Shown here piece after piece: positions 12,055 through 23,143 of a stretch of DNA of 64,000 bases (within the stretch, counting starts at the first letter, position 1; every line of letters begins with the position of its first letter). A program made the translations under genes and the position numbers. The notes under the pieces were generated by a model, which did not search any database, was not told where the DNA came from, and saw nothing but the letters and a program-made list of their open reading frames with translations. The DNA comes from Manduca sexta (lineage: Eukaryota; Arthropoda; Insecta; Lepidoptera; Sphingidae): the NCBI RefSeq assembly GCF_014839805.1, contig NC_051116.1, forward strand, positions 7,173,556 through 7,237,555, read 5' to 3'.

Positions 12055-15000
12055 TTTGTGTCAGTGTTGCCAAATTCAATAAATCATTATGTTATTTTTG
12101 TTACCCTATAAAATTATTCAGAAATGATTTTTTAATACAGCACTATCTATTAATCATAATAGAGGAAAAAAAAATAATGGTACAATCTATTTTTATCATA
12201 AAATAGATATAAGAGAAAATGCATATTGTACGTAATGTTCCTAACATTTTAACAGACTAGGAACATAAACTTGATTTATTACATTTGAATGAAAGGAAAC
12301 ATTGGCCCTAGGGTATTATTTTCCGCTTCCTGTGATCATATTAAGTTGTGATAAAGACGAATTGTCTCGTTACTATTTACTTACCTACTTATTTAAAGAG
12401 ATTATAGATTAGTGACTAGAATATCTAAGTACCTAAAGCAGATGAAATAAAAATATTTCAACCTTAAATTTTTTTATTTCTAGTTTTTTATGTTTTTGCA
12501 TTACTTAAGTATAACTTATGTAGTTTATATTATATACTCATGTCCGAATGTGTAAATAGTGCACTTATATTGGCAATAGGAGGCCAACGTACATTCATAT
12601 TTGAATCAGGCACAATTTAAGTACTTATAAGACGAATCACGTGTTTTGGAAGCAAGACATTATACTAAAATAAATTTTGATTATCAACAATTTTACCACC
12701 TCAATAATTTTGTAAATAAATCTATGATGCTATCTGTTTTATAAGAAATCAATAATAGGTGGTGCAGGGACCCGGTAGCGTATTTATTTTTTGAATTGCG
12801 ATGGGGTCCTAGTGTGCTGAGGTCTCAGGTTCGGCCTTCATTACGTGGGACCTATTACCTGACATAGCTGGCGAAATATTTTGATATATGTACAACCTGT
12901 ATATGTATCTAATATGTAGGTACCTAATATATTTTATTTACTAGAAGTACTTATTACATATTATTAAGTATTTTTTCATATGATACAAACTTTTGCTCGC
13001 GACTTCGCCCGTATGAAAATTTTTCCGGGATAAAGGTCTATATATTTTTCCGAGATTAAAAGTGGACTATGTGCCCAGGACCTCAAACTATCTCCATACC
13101 AAATTCATCGAAATCCGTGCGATAGTTTTCAGTTATCGCGTTCAGTCAGCCGCGGCGGAGGACTTTGTTTTATAATATGAAAGGATAGGTAATTGGATAA
13201 CATACGTATATTATGGCAGTCGGTCGCGTAATCCGTTTAGTTAGCATGAATAGCAAGTCATTAAGCAAAGCCTTTTTAATAATAAAACACGTCAAAGAGT
13301 TCGATATTTTTATTTAACTACGAGGTATAGTTCGCAAGTAAATTCAAAAATCTGGAAAGCCTTTCTCGATAAAAAAAATGTCTAATATATCTACCAAACC
13401 CAGCGACATCTTAAAAAAATACAATTATTCCCATGGGACAAAATCAGTTCAGCTGTCTGAACTTACTTCAAACAAACATGCAAATATTTCACAATCTTTC
13501 GTATTTATAATATTAGTAAGATAAAATAAAATTGCAGGATATTACCAAGTTATGCGCCCTATGCTTCACTTATTTTCCGTGTTGCATTACCTTCATTCTT
13601 AAGTTTTATAGAACCATAGGACGAGACGGGCAGACCATTCTGCCAATAATATACGATAACTTTACCCGTAATTCATAAAGAAATGTTATTAACACAAAAC
13701 AGAAGGGTCAACCACGAGCAACAATTCCACGTTTACTTACCCTAAGACATATAGACAGAAATAACGAACTATAGAGCTGCAGAGTTCTTGAAACAAAAAT
13801 GCATAAGAAGTGCTTACGGAATACTGCTTAACGGCAGAAATAAGTATAAATAATGGCATACGAAGCCATAGCTTGATGGTTAATTAAAACCTTCACGGTT
13901 TACAAACTCTTTTTTTTTACCGTGTCATCACGCTTTGGAATAAATTGCCTGGGCGCATGTACCCTCTTTCCTGTAATCCTGGATCCTTCCGCCGTAGCGT
14001 AAAGGACCATCTTAGCAGGCCGGCATGATTGCGTCGAATGGCATAAGATAGCCATTTGTTGCCATTCGACACTTTATCTGGACGGCATCGTGCTTACCAT
14101 CCGGTGCAGTGCAGTCCCTTTCCCACCCAAAAAAAGTAGGTGAAGTATACAGTCGCATCATTGTTTCATTGGTTTATCGGGAGATCAACAAGCTAAATCT
14201 CTCTGTATCATAATGCGTGCTACTGACGAAAGCGCTATGACGGGTATCTTGAGTTTCAACAATAAATCTAACGCCATTGTGCATCTGAAATAACCTTTGA
14301 ACCGAACGAGTGTCCATTAATGGGACTTAACAGAATAATTTAGCGGGAATACGTCTGTCGAGATATGATGTATTGTTGGACGCTCTGTTACCGAGCACAA
14401 TGCAGCAATTGGCTCCATTGAGGTCTTCTTTATGGGTCGCTAGTTGGCTGTATGTTGTTATAGTTAGAAATGTAGTTTTCTATAAACTGTTTGATAAACG
14501 AAATCTTATTACTTAGGTTCTGTCAAAGATTCATGATAAAGGTAGTTTTACGTAATGGGTAAAGTCATTGGGTAATACCGGATCACAGGTAATCCCGTTC
14601 TATGAAGATTATTGCTAAACTGCAACTAAATCTAGTATACTGGCAAACGATTGTGGTACATTAATAAATAGCGCTTCAGGCATTTTGTTTAACTTGACAA
14701 TACGTTTGTTAGCCTATCAAGGGCCGATTTATACCAACACACCGAAGTTTGAGCGAGCGCTTTAGGCACTAGTCACTCTTGAAAATAACCAAGAACATAG
14801 ACACAATTTAACGACACCGTCTATCTTATTAATCGATAATAAATATATCCCCGAGTTCGAATTATTTGAAAAAAAAACCCTTGAATATTAAGCGATCATG
14901 CTGAGTGAGGACAACCCAATACGAGTTACAAACCTCGGCTCAGGACAGTCACTGGAGAGGATGAAACATCAACGATTATGGATGGAACTTCAAGCTGTGT

Positions 15001-17229
15001 TGTTATTAGGAAATTTTTGTATGTTTCGCAGTAATCTTGAAACAACTGTATTACCTCGTGATATTACCTACCCCAACGTACAGTCCTGGATTTGTGAATA
15101 GGTCGTATAGGCCGTGGCTTATGGGCGGCAGCCTCTCAGGGGCGGCAGATTTCAGAGGACGCTCTCTGGATTTAATTAATCATTCGTTTATTTAACTTGA
15201 GTGCCTTCCATAATACAAACAAATGAAAATTATAAAGTAAGTACCTATTTTAGAAACCAACATACATACATACATCGATAAACCTACCAACATGGGGCGG
15301 CGGAAATAAAGTGGCCTACACTCACAAAAAATATAAATCCGGCACTGCCAACGTATCCTACAAAAAAAAAAAAATAGATTTTTGGCAAAATACTTAGTGG
15401 CCACTGGCAAAATTTTCTTCTTGAAATATACTTATCATTTAACATCACTGCTTTCCATCCACCTTTTTAATTAATTTAATATTGCACAAACTTTTTAGGT
15501 ATGAATAATTGTAACTCGTCGCTCATTCATGAATTAAATTAAATTAATTTAGTTTTGCATGAAGTTTATTATCATTAAATTATAAGTGTTAATCCTATTA
15601 TTATGTAGATTAGCCAATAAATAAGTTTAGTTCGTGTAGGCGAGATACAAACAAACACGATCTGATTTATAGTGTAATAACAATGTTTTTTAATCAAGGG
15701 CGCGCTCCGAATTATTTCTAATGCTAAACATAAGTATTTGTGTCGTAAATCTCTATGAAGTAATAAACAGAAGGGATGTTGTGTTTGTCTGTTTATTACA
15801 TGTGAAAATTAGATTTAATTTGCGACGTAAGGGACAGTACCTAAGTCATGTTTTATAATGTGCATTGTGTGTACTTATATACAAATTGTGGCGATCGACA
15901 CAAACTGATTTTGAATAGAAATCCCACTGTTATTGTTATTGTTTATACAAGAATAAAGCTTTCTAATAAGTATTTAAACCGCATTCAAAAACCACTAAAA
16001 ACAATAATAATAATTTAATATTGTGTTCGTAAGTATATTTGTTTATTTAACTTAGCTAGCAATTTTAATTAGTCACCAACTCCAAAAGAGGTAGCCGGTA
16101 AGTACTTATATACTTAGATTTGTTAAATTATTTTTTGATGTTTAAGTATTGTTTTTTAATGCAGATTAAAAGTAGTCCATTTAATTATTATATTCCATCC
16201 TGTTTCATTTAACCGTTTTTGCGTTATGCTTCTAACAAATACTTAAATATATTTAACAAATCTTGACAAACTTTTTTATTCACTAAGATTCCGTTACCTA
16301 CTTACAAAAAAAAACTTTTTTTTTTTAACAACGTCTCCAATCGTATATGTCCGTCCAAACAGTTTTATAAATTGTGTGACAGACGCTGCGGGCTGTACAC
16401 TGTTAAGAACATCTCGTTAAAACCGGTATAATGAAGTGATAGTGGTAAAAATTAAGCCAGATTTTATGAGCAGTTGTGTTTATAGGTGAAAGTGTGTTGT
16501 AATTACAACTACGACAACGCCAGTGGTAAACTGTTAAGATATCTTATCTATGAAATATTGCTTGAAATCTTAATAATAAATTTTCTATGTTACTTTTATC
16601 GCAACAAATAAATACAAATAAAAAAGATGATCTGGGGGCAGTATATTACTAATGACCTTGGTCTCAGATTTAAAAGATATTAATATCCTGTGTTCGAAAT
16701 TCAAATTAATAAATCTGTTATAAATAAAAAACTTTTTTGTTAACCATGTAACCAGAAAATTGTTCCTGCAAGGCGACAATGTTATGGCTTCCCGCGATAG
16801 CACACATGGGGATGATTATTTGTTATACACATTAAAATAAATTGGAACACGAATTAGACACCCACGGGTAAGTTATAGATTTATAAAGAACTTTAACTAA
16901 ATATAAAAGCGTACGATAAAGTGTTAATTATTTTTTCCAGAAATAATGTTTACATTTAAATATGGAACTGCGTAGATATATGGTAAGTAGTTACCTGATT
17001 TTTTTTGTGGTGACTAGAAGTCGTTCGCGCCTCTACCCATGTAATATTTTAAACTCTTAAAGCCACATCGATCGTGGTGACAACTAGGTGACATGCTGAT
17101 TGCAAAAATAACATTAATTAGTTGATTGGCACTGTGAATATTTTTGTTCAACTTCATATAATAAGTCCTAGAATACCTAGCACATGTCCTTTGGTTTTTG
17201 ATAATCCGTTAATTTTTAGGGTGCAAAAA
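12055..17229. other. Gene-free spacer upstream of DCPS
   Basis: No convincing coding region was found on either strand. The stretch is matched almost base for base by contig C (48436-53500), except for 15770-16372. It contains a DCPS leader just above 12054 and scattered old repeats. One, around 14890-15000 (GGCTCAGGACAGTCACTGGA), recurs at about 31490-31560. Reading frames of 60-70 codons here lack any family match or codon pattern and are treated as chance. Confidence 0.5.
12975..13190. repeat. Old dispersed repeat with CGCGACTTCGCCCGTATG core
   Basis: The run CGACTTCGCCCGTATGAAAA, GTGCCCAGGACCTCAAACTA, ATTCATCGAAATCCGTGCG and GTTATCGCGTTCAGTCAG is typical of a repeat scattered through lepidopteran genomes. 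Related tails appear at 13480-13520 and 63840-63995 (CAAACAAAC...TTATATTAGTA type ending). Confidence 0.5.
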
Positions 17230-17835
17230 TGCGAGTGGGGCCGGGAACGAAAACTATTATTTGTAGGATATCTGCTACATAACTAAGATATCTATAGTTC
17301 TAGCAAAGAGTTCTAAGATTATATAAAGCGGACGTTAAGAAGATTGTCATACAAAAGTTTTATGTTTATGCCATAGTTACTCAATATATCTGAAATAGCA
17401 AAACACCAATGTAAAATACTTCATATTTTTTTCCATATTGTAATTTGCACGTTTCAATGCGCGTATTAGCATATTTTCTGGAAATATAATTTTATATTAA
17501 GGTTATAGCTTAAGGTCCATTTTTCATACATTTTGTTTCACCTTTAATCTGGGTAACTAAACAAGTATTGACAAGCAAAGAATTTAAATTCACGTCTAGT
17601 TAGTGATTAGTTCTCGCAGTTGAAAGAAAAACGTAAAAATAATTAATATGCATGGATATTTCGGCCTTTAAAATTTCGTCGTATTAAATTTTAAAGGCCG
17701 AAATATCCATGCCATCCATAAAGCTATAACCTTAAAATATCTAAGGACGCTGTGACATCTTGTCACACGGACTTTTCCAATAAGACAACGACTTATTGGT
17801 AATAACTTTTGGAGCACAAATTTGGTGCTGATGTC
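17230..17835. repeat. Repeat family E with a nested inverted-repeat element
   Basis: Homologous stretches are C 53500-54111 and, in reverse, B 28680-28990. The core text ATCTAAGGACGCTGTGACATC and CAAAACACCAATGTAAAATA is shared by all three. The B copy lacks the central 230 bases, from about 17490 to 17730. In contig C that insert has inverted ends (GGTTATAGCTTAAGGTCC... and its complement), so a small MITE sits inside family E. No protein is encoded. Confidence 0.6.
17650..17712. repeat. Perfect 27-bp hairpin, present only in contig A
   Basis: Bases 17650-17676 are the exact reverse complement of 17686-17712, separated by a 9-base loop (CGTCGTATT). Contig C has the same left arm and loop, but a different right-hand sequence that is the complement of a site farther upstream. 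Confidence 0.9.
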
Positions 17836-17938
17836 AGTAGTAAGGGATTCACCGATACCCGAGCACCTGCGACGCCACCCCGCGCCCCCGGCCACGGGGG
17901 GTCCGCGGGCTGCTCCAGGGTCGGGGCACTATACTATC

Positions 17939-18247
17939 CGCGAATTAATTTGATATCAACCGCGAATAAAATTGATATCAACCGCGAATTAAATTGATAT
18001 CAACCGCGAATTAAAATTATACCGACCGCGAATTAAAATGATATCTACCGCGAATTAAAATAATAGCGACCGCGAATTAAAATGATAGCACCCGCGAATT
18101 AAAATTATACCGCCCGCGAATTTCAATGATACCGTCCGCGGATTACTCTTGTACCGTCCGCATGTAACGTCGAAGTTAACCGTGGATTTCATTACCAACG
18201 TCCGCGGATTGCATTTATATCACCAGCGAATGGAGTGATGCATTAAC
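17939..18247. repeat. Tandem array of a 22-bp unit (about 14 units) near the Polinton terminus
   Basis: Units follow CGCGAATTAAAATGATATCNAC and start at 17939, 17961, 17983 and then every 22 bases. The first eight or nine units are close to consensus. From 18115 onward they drift (CGCGGATTACTCTTGTACC, CGCATGTAACGTCG and so on), and the last unit is 23 bases. The array lies about 100 bases inside the element's left end, after a very GC-rich stretch (17850-17930), so it is probably part of the terminal inverted repeat. It has no unique spacers and is not a CRISPR array. Confidence 0.9.
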
Positions 18248-18696
18248 TTTACTCATGCTCTACGGCTCATTTTCAAGCTTGGACCTGTTCCCTTTGTTTC
18301 GTTATGCTTTTGTCTTTCTACTTTCTATCAGTGATCCTTTTTTATTGAAAAACGCTAAGGTCTTTGTATCGTATTTCTACTTAATAACCGTTTACAATTA
18401 CTCAATACTGGCCCTTTACACATTATGGCCATTGTTTGTGAAAGATAAATCAATCAATTGTTTGTCATACATAATACATTACCCAAATTCTAGGTACAAA
18501 ACCTTTGCATCCTCTCATTGTTCCCACGGGTGGTAACTATATTTTATCAATGATTTACTACTTCTCTATTATTTTTAACAATAGGTCTCGTCTCTATTAT
18601 TCCCATTTCCGAATAATACGTATTCAATATAAAATTTATGGTGAAAGTTGGAAACATGTTGAGTCTTGTCTGTAATGAAACAATACTCGCTCTCCA

Positions 18697-18704
18697 TATA
18701 AAAG
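18697..18704 (+). promoter_or_regulatory. TATA box of the Polinton accessory gene
   Basis: TATAAAAG lies 109 bases before the ATG at 18813. About 25-35 bases downstream is TCACATGGTATCGTATTCCA, a plausible initiator region. This is the clearest core promoter in the window. Confidence 0.6.
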
Positions 18705-18812
18705 CCCGACTCAAAATCACATGGTATCGTATTCCACTCTGTGCTCTGTTCCAAGCGAGATCTCCAGTTAAGTGTAATAGTGAAGTGTTAAAATAGTGAA
18801 ACTGTTATAAAA

Positions 18813-19524
18813 ATGAATGTAAGTACCTTTTATACTTTGACCTAACGTTGTTATAACCAACCAGATGTTTAATTAATTGTTTATTGTATGTGTTGTCCAC
18901 GAGGTTAATACATTTTAGCTGACTTCGATCTCTTATTAATTTATCATTGTTATTAACTTGTACATTTATACTTAGCATACCTATACGTATTTATCACATA
19001 CTACTTACTTAACCGATAACTAAAACATTTTTATTAATTTTTATTACAGTTTCCTGAAAATACTTTCAAGAGTTATTATTACGCTGATGACAACGACGAA
19101 CCTAGTGACGAAGAAGGGACGCTCGCAGCCAAAGTCAAAAAGGCGATCATAGCCAATAAAAGATCGAACGAATTTAACAACATCGATGACTTTTCGAAAA
19201 CCAAAGAAGAAAAAGACAAATACGAAAAAGTCATCCAGTGTTGGTCGATCAACGAGTGGTGGCGGCATTTCATACATCAAATCTAATAGCGACGACGGTA
19301 CACATGCATCACACCTGATTAAAATTGAAATTTACGACGTTAATAAAATAAAAAATATTGCAACGATCGAACAGTGGAAACACGCTGAAGTGCGACTTAA
19401 ATATTACGCAGAAAGTGACTGTGATAAGAACTTGCAAACCGTAAAGGACACCATATACAATATTACTAAACAGTTGGCTAGTAAGGACGATTGTGTGAAA
19501 TATACAATAGATACAGACAAATGA
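18813..19524 (+). CDS. Unknown spliced Polinton accessory protein, one frame break
   Basis: I do not recognise this protein. Exon 1 encodes only Met-Asn (18813-18818) and ends at a consensus GTAAGT donor. A 231-base intron follows, and exon 2 begins at 19050 after TTATTACAG. Exon 2 opens FPENTFKSYYYADDNDEPSD, an acidic stretch, then a Lys-rich segment. This frame meets a stop at about 19284. A second frame covers 19186-19524 without interruption and ends KYTIDTDK; it contains GISYIKSNSDDG and LIKIEIYDVN. The two frames probably meet near 19225-19240 through a one-base error, giving about 155 residues, mostly charged and with no transmembrane segment. A TATA box upstream and AATAAA at 19901 mark a complete transcription unit. 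It runs opposite to all the element's recognised genes, as expected for captured or accessory cargo. Function is unknown. Confidence 0.6.
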
Positions 19525-19900
19525 AAAACTGTCAGTGTGTAGTGCCAGTGCGTAAACTTTTTATAACTTAATAACTTTGAAATGTTCTTCGTGTGAAAGA
19601 AATAATTGATTTCATTTAGATATTATGCTTTGTTCTAAGAAACCAATCATTGTATTTTTTGCGATTGCTATACTTAAATATTTTAATAATTTAGATTGTA
19701 TTGTAAAAACAGTGTTTTAAGTTACTCATCTATTTGCATTTTGAACTCTTTGTGCTAGTGCTAAGTATAATTATTGTAAATACTTATGATTCTTTTTAAT
19801 ATTTGTCAAGTCAAGTCAAGCTTACGATTGTAAAGTAATTGGGAACCGTTAAAACATGTTTGGAACTAATTATATTTTTTGTATTAGTTTATTAGTATAG

Positions 19901-19946
19901 AATAAAGAAAAAATAACAAAACATCGTGTTTTCAATATTATTTATT
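19901..19946. terminator. Facing poly(A) signals of the accessory gene and the protease gene
   Basis: AATAAA on the plus strand (19901-19906) would end the accessory transcript. On the minus strand AATAAA (19946-19941) shares its first base with the protease TGA. The two signals face each other 34 bases apart, so the transcripts must overlap tail to tail. Confidence 0.6.
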
Positions 19947-20386
19947 CAATTTAAAACATTATTAAATAAACCATTTAATAACACATCATTATATATAGTA
20001 TTGGCACCAAATAATTGTTGAAAATCTTTGAGACTCCTGCCATAATATTTATAATACAAATACATTATACAGTACTCTCCACACACAATAGTAAAATCAT
20101 TTTGAATTCGATTAGTATTGTAATTCCACATTCTAGAATTTCTCGCTAAAAACATTCGGTGGTATCCTTGAGGTGGTCGACCATATGAGTCAAAATACTG
20201 TCCAAATCCATTCTTATCTATGTGTATGGCAACCCAATGAGAACCTGGTTTATTATCAGGATCTAAGTTACTTACTATGTATGCAGGAGTTACAACATAT
20301 ATCGGTAAACGATTGGCTGCATACACATTATATTCAATGCATGGATCAATTTTTTTCAAGTAATTCTGTATTTCTATTGTATTCAT
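19946..20386 (-). CDS. Polinton adenain-like cysteine protease (PRO)
   Basis: The frame from ATG 20386 gives 146 residues, a usual size for Polinton PRO. The catalytic set is visible: His50 in GSHWVAIHID, Asp66 in YFDSYG, and Cys102 in VCGEYC. The oxyanion Gln95 lies exactly seven residues before Cys102, the spacing seen in adenovirus protease. In relatives the enzyme matures capsid precursors, consistent with the capsid genes next door. No break is seen. In-frame codons extend upstream to 20431 but contain no ATG, so 20386 is the likely start. The gene is separated from the capsid gene by 218 bases, so it may have its own promoter. A minus-strand AATAAA overlaps the stop. Confidence 0.9.
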   Translation of the reverse strand: MNTIEIQNYLKKIDPCIEYNVYAANRLPIYVVTPAYIVSNLDPDNKPGSHWVAIHIDKNGFGQYFDSYGRPPQGYHRMFLARNSRMWNYNTNRIQNDFTIVCGEYCIMYLYYKYYGRSLKDFQQLFGANTIYNDVLLNGLFNNVLN

Positions 20387-20604
20387 TTTATTTACTAAAT
20401 TGTTGCACAATCTTATCAGGTTGAACGACAAAGTGATAATATCATAAATATGGTTAACAATAACCTGTTATGGTTCTCTTTATTGAAAGACAGATATTTT
20501 TTGTGGGGTTGCAAGGATTAAATTACAAAAATATATATATTATATGATGTAATCATTTTATTGAGCAATTTAAAATACTTAATCTATAAACAATTTTTAT
20601 TTTC

Positions 20605-21916
20605 TTAACTACTATAATCTACTGAAATATTACGGTTTTTATCTATTTCAATAACATTATCAAACTCTGCATAAACAATACAGTTAATAGTTTGCGTCAA
20701 AGCTGTTTCAAAACGAACTTCTAATCTTACACTACCATGTTTTATAAGATTCCAGTGACTGGAAGAGTTTGCTGATAAATCAGGTGTCAAATCAAACGCT
20801 AACATACAATATCCTTTGGCATATTGTTCTCGAGATATTCCATTACCTTCATTAAGAAAATGTATACCTGTACCGGAAAACAACGTATGATATACCGAAG
20901 TAAAAATATTGCTGTCGAATGAGGGTTGTAAAGCTTTTGATGGTATTTGTTGACCATCTATATATAAACAAAAAGTATTAATATCATAATTTTCAAAGTT
21001 GAATGGGTTTTAGTGAGATTTCCATTAAAAGCAGCGTTATTCACAAATCCAACTATACACCTTTTAGGTACTTGTCCTAAGAAAATATTATCAAGAGTTT
21101 TTCCTTGAACACCTGATGGTATTGTTAAAACTTTAACTTCAGCTCGAGTGATAGGGTATTTAGCTGTGGTAGATGCCAAAACCTTCTGGTGTGCAAGTAA
21201 CACGCTTGGATTGATTCGTGCTCTACGAATAATTAAAGTTGCATCCGTAATGGATACCTTCAATTTAAGGTCAACTGAAGAGGCCATAAGATTGAAATTT
21301 TCTCTAGAACGAACTAACTTAACACACATATCAACACCGTTAATCAAAAATTTTTCTTGATTGAATAAATCACCATGTAAATGACCAATCATTTCAATTT
21401 CTTTACTCTCACCGGCTAACTCTTGTCTTTTGATAAATCCTTTATTAGCATCAGTCGTGGAATCCATGTTGCCAGCTGTGTCTTCGTACCATAAACCACA
21501 GGTGAGGTGAGAGTTTTTAGCCGCAGGAGCATAATTCAACAAGTTTTCTATATAAGCGCGATAAGCATAGGTGTTATTGGGTGGTGACACAAGTTTTTGA
21601 TTCAGGTATACATCAAGTTGACTGAAGAGTGAGTGTAACCAATTATTCACAGGAGCTACAACTGTAGACGTCACTAGTTTAGTGTTATCTTGATTCAATA
21701 TTTTAGCTTTTAAGTGAATTAACGTATGAGAAAGGTCTATGTAGTCATCGCCTGCTCCGGGAACTTGAAATTCTATTGGACCATCGTCCGCTAGTGACGA
21801 AATTGGCTTATAATGAATCCAAATCCCACTTTCAATGCTAGTTTGTGTAGATGGCAATGCAAACAAATCTAATTCAGACTTAATGCATTCACAGGAATGA
21901 CTGTGTAAAAAGACAT
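20605..21916 (-). pseudogene. Polinton major capsid protein, double-jelly-roll type, with two frame breaks
   Basis: The coding stretch of about 435 residues belongs to the family often labelled F54H12.2-like, the Polinton major capsid protein. Landmarks are TQTSIESGIWIHYKPI near the start, PIEFQVPGAGDDYIDL, then NNWLHSLFSQLDVYLN and, near the end, NCIVYAEFDNVIEID. The gene is read in three frames. From ATG 21916 a one-base break in a T run near 21907-21911 leads to the main frame. That frame runs to about 21010, where a second break in a short run (21008-21011) shifts to the frame that ends at 20605. Both breaks lie in homopolymers, so sequencing error is as likely as inactivation. The ATG is 5 bases from the stop of the preceding gene. 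The protein would form the icosahedral shell of a virus-like particle; whether this copy can is not shown. Confidence 0.85.
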
Positions 21917-21921
21917 TTTGA

Positions 21922-22383
21922 TTAATTGTTAGAAAATATATCTTTGATCTGTTTTGAAGTAATTTTCGATTTTTTTAGAGCTTTCACTTTCGCAGTCAAC
22001 GATGGAATGACTCCTGGTAGACGTTTTCGTTTTGTTATATAGCCCGATCCGGACATATTAATTCTATCAATTTTTTCGTCTGCTTTTCGTTTCAAGTTTG
22101 AACCAGCTTCTTTAAGACGTGTTTTTATTGAATCCTCCATAGGTCGCGCACTAACCATATCTGTCAATAGGCCAACACCAGCACTCAATGCCTCTTTACC
22201 AACAGCACGAACCCCACTAGATAGTAATGGTAAAACTGACCTAAATAAACCCCCAAGGAAACTTCCGATTCCATGCCCCTTTTGATATGATGCTCCTTTG
22301 TATACCACTCCTATACCTGACCCAGCTTGATGAGAGTAATAGCGTTCATACGGGCATGTCATATTGTGGAATTCAGAATGCAT
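21922..22383 (-). CDS. Polinton basic pVI/pX-like virion protein
   Basis: The intact frame has 153 residues. It begins with a Tyr/His-rich segment, then a Gly-rich stretch (SGIGVVYKGASYQKGHGIGS) and a hydrophobic helix-prone segment (FLGGLFRSVLPLLSSGV). The second half is Lys/Arg-rich (NLKRKADEKIDR, ITKRKRL, KVKALKKSK). The same layout is found in small Polinton virion proteins compared with adenovirus proteins VI and X, which are membrane-active or DNA-binding. Function here is inference from layout and position. Its ATG shares one base with the stop of the penton-like gene (TAATG), and its stop is 5 bases from the capsid ATG. Confidence 0.7.
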   Translation of the reverse strand: MHSEFHNMTCPYERYYSHQAGSGIGVVYKGASYQKGHGIGSFLGGLFRSVLPLLSSGVRAVGKEALSAGVGLLTDMVSARPMEDSIKTRLKEAGSNLKRKADEKIDRINMSGSGYITKRKRLPGVIPSLTAKVKALKKSKITSKQIKDIFSNN

Positions 22384-23143
22384 TATAATTTTTTGAAGTG
22401 TAGTTTAACACACACTGTTCCAAATTGGAATGGTATCTTTTGTCCAGTGCTTGACCTTATATCTATTTCAATGGTATCGAATTCCCTTCGCATGACGGGT
22501 AAATAATGCGGAGGTGAAAATACATGCATTTTATTGGCTCCATAGATGTATTTTGAAGGATCTAATGGTATGATTCTTAGAAGAGGAGTCATTACGTCAC
22601 CCACAATTTGAGGTTCAACTATATCACAATAAACGAAAAGTTGAGATGGCAAGCCTAAATGTAAATTAGCTGGACATTTAGCAAAATTCTTTTCAACAAG
22701 GTTTCTGTTTGGTTCAAATCCCAGCTGTAAACCCAATTTAGGAGATAATGTTACGGACTTTATCATTTCATCTAATACAGTAACAGACACAAATTTGGAT
22801 ATATTATCATAGCGGAATTTGATTTTTCTCTTATATTATTTAATGCTGATAAAATATGGTTAATATTATCATAGTTTGTGGCAGGTATGTGAGTTTTATA
22901 ATATACTGTGGATGGTTTGTCTTCGTTAGGCATTGTCATTACTTTGGTAATGTAAACAATATTTTCATGGTCTTGAACAGTAAACATGGTACATGGATAT
23001 TGAAATTCAACGATTCCTACACACCACTCTCCTTCCAATATTATAGATTTGGGCAATTTTGTTGAAAAAATTGATGTTTTGTTTTCAGGAAAATATTCCA
23101 TTGAACTATTGCTAAGTAAAGTTAAATAAAAATCTTTATTCAT
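22383..23143 (-). pseudogene. Polinton penton-like minor capsid protein, one frame break
   Basis: Two frames, 23143-22772 and 22790-22383, together give about 250 residues, the usual size of the single-jelly-roll minor capsid protein of Polintons. The first opens MNKDFYLTLLSNSSMEYFPE and includes WCVGIVEFQYPCTMF. The second includes LPSQLFVYCDIVEPQIVGD and PLLRIIP and ends GTVCVKLHFKKL. These are familiar from this protein family. The break lies around 22790-22830. The ATG overlaps the integrase stop by four bases (ATGA), and the stop overlaps the next ATG by one base. Confidence 0.75.

Noticed and set aside
14898..15101. 67-codon frame conserved in both copies
   Set aside because: Conservation is allelic, and part of the text belongs to a repeat also at 31490-31560.
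17939..18247. CRISPR-like array
   Set aside because: Units abut with a strict 22-base period and there are no unique spacers. The context is an animal transposable element.
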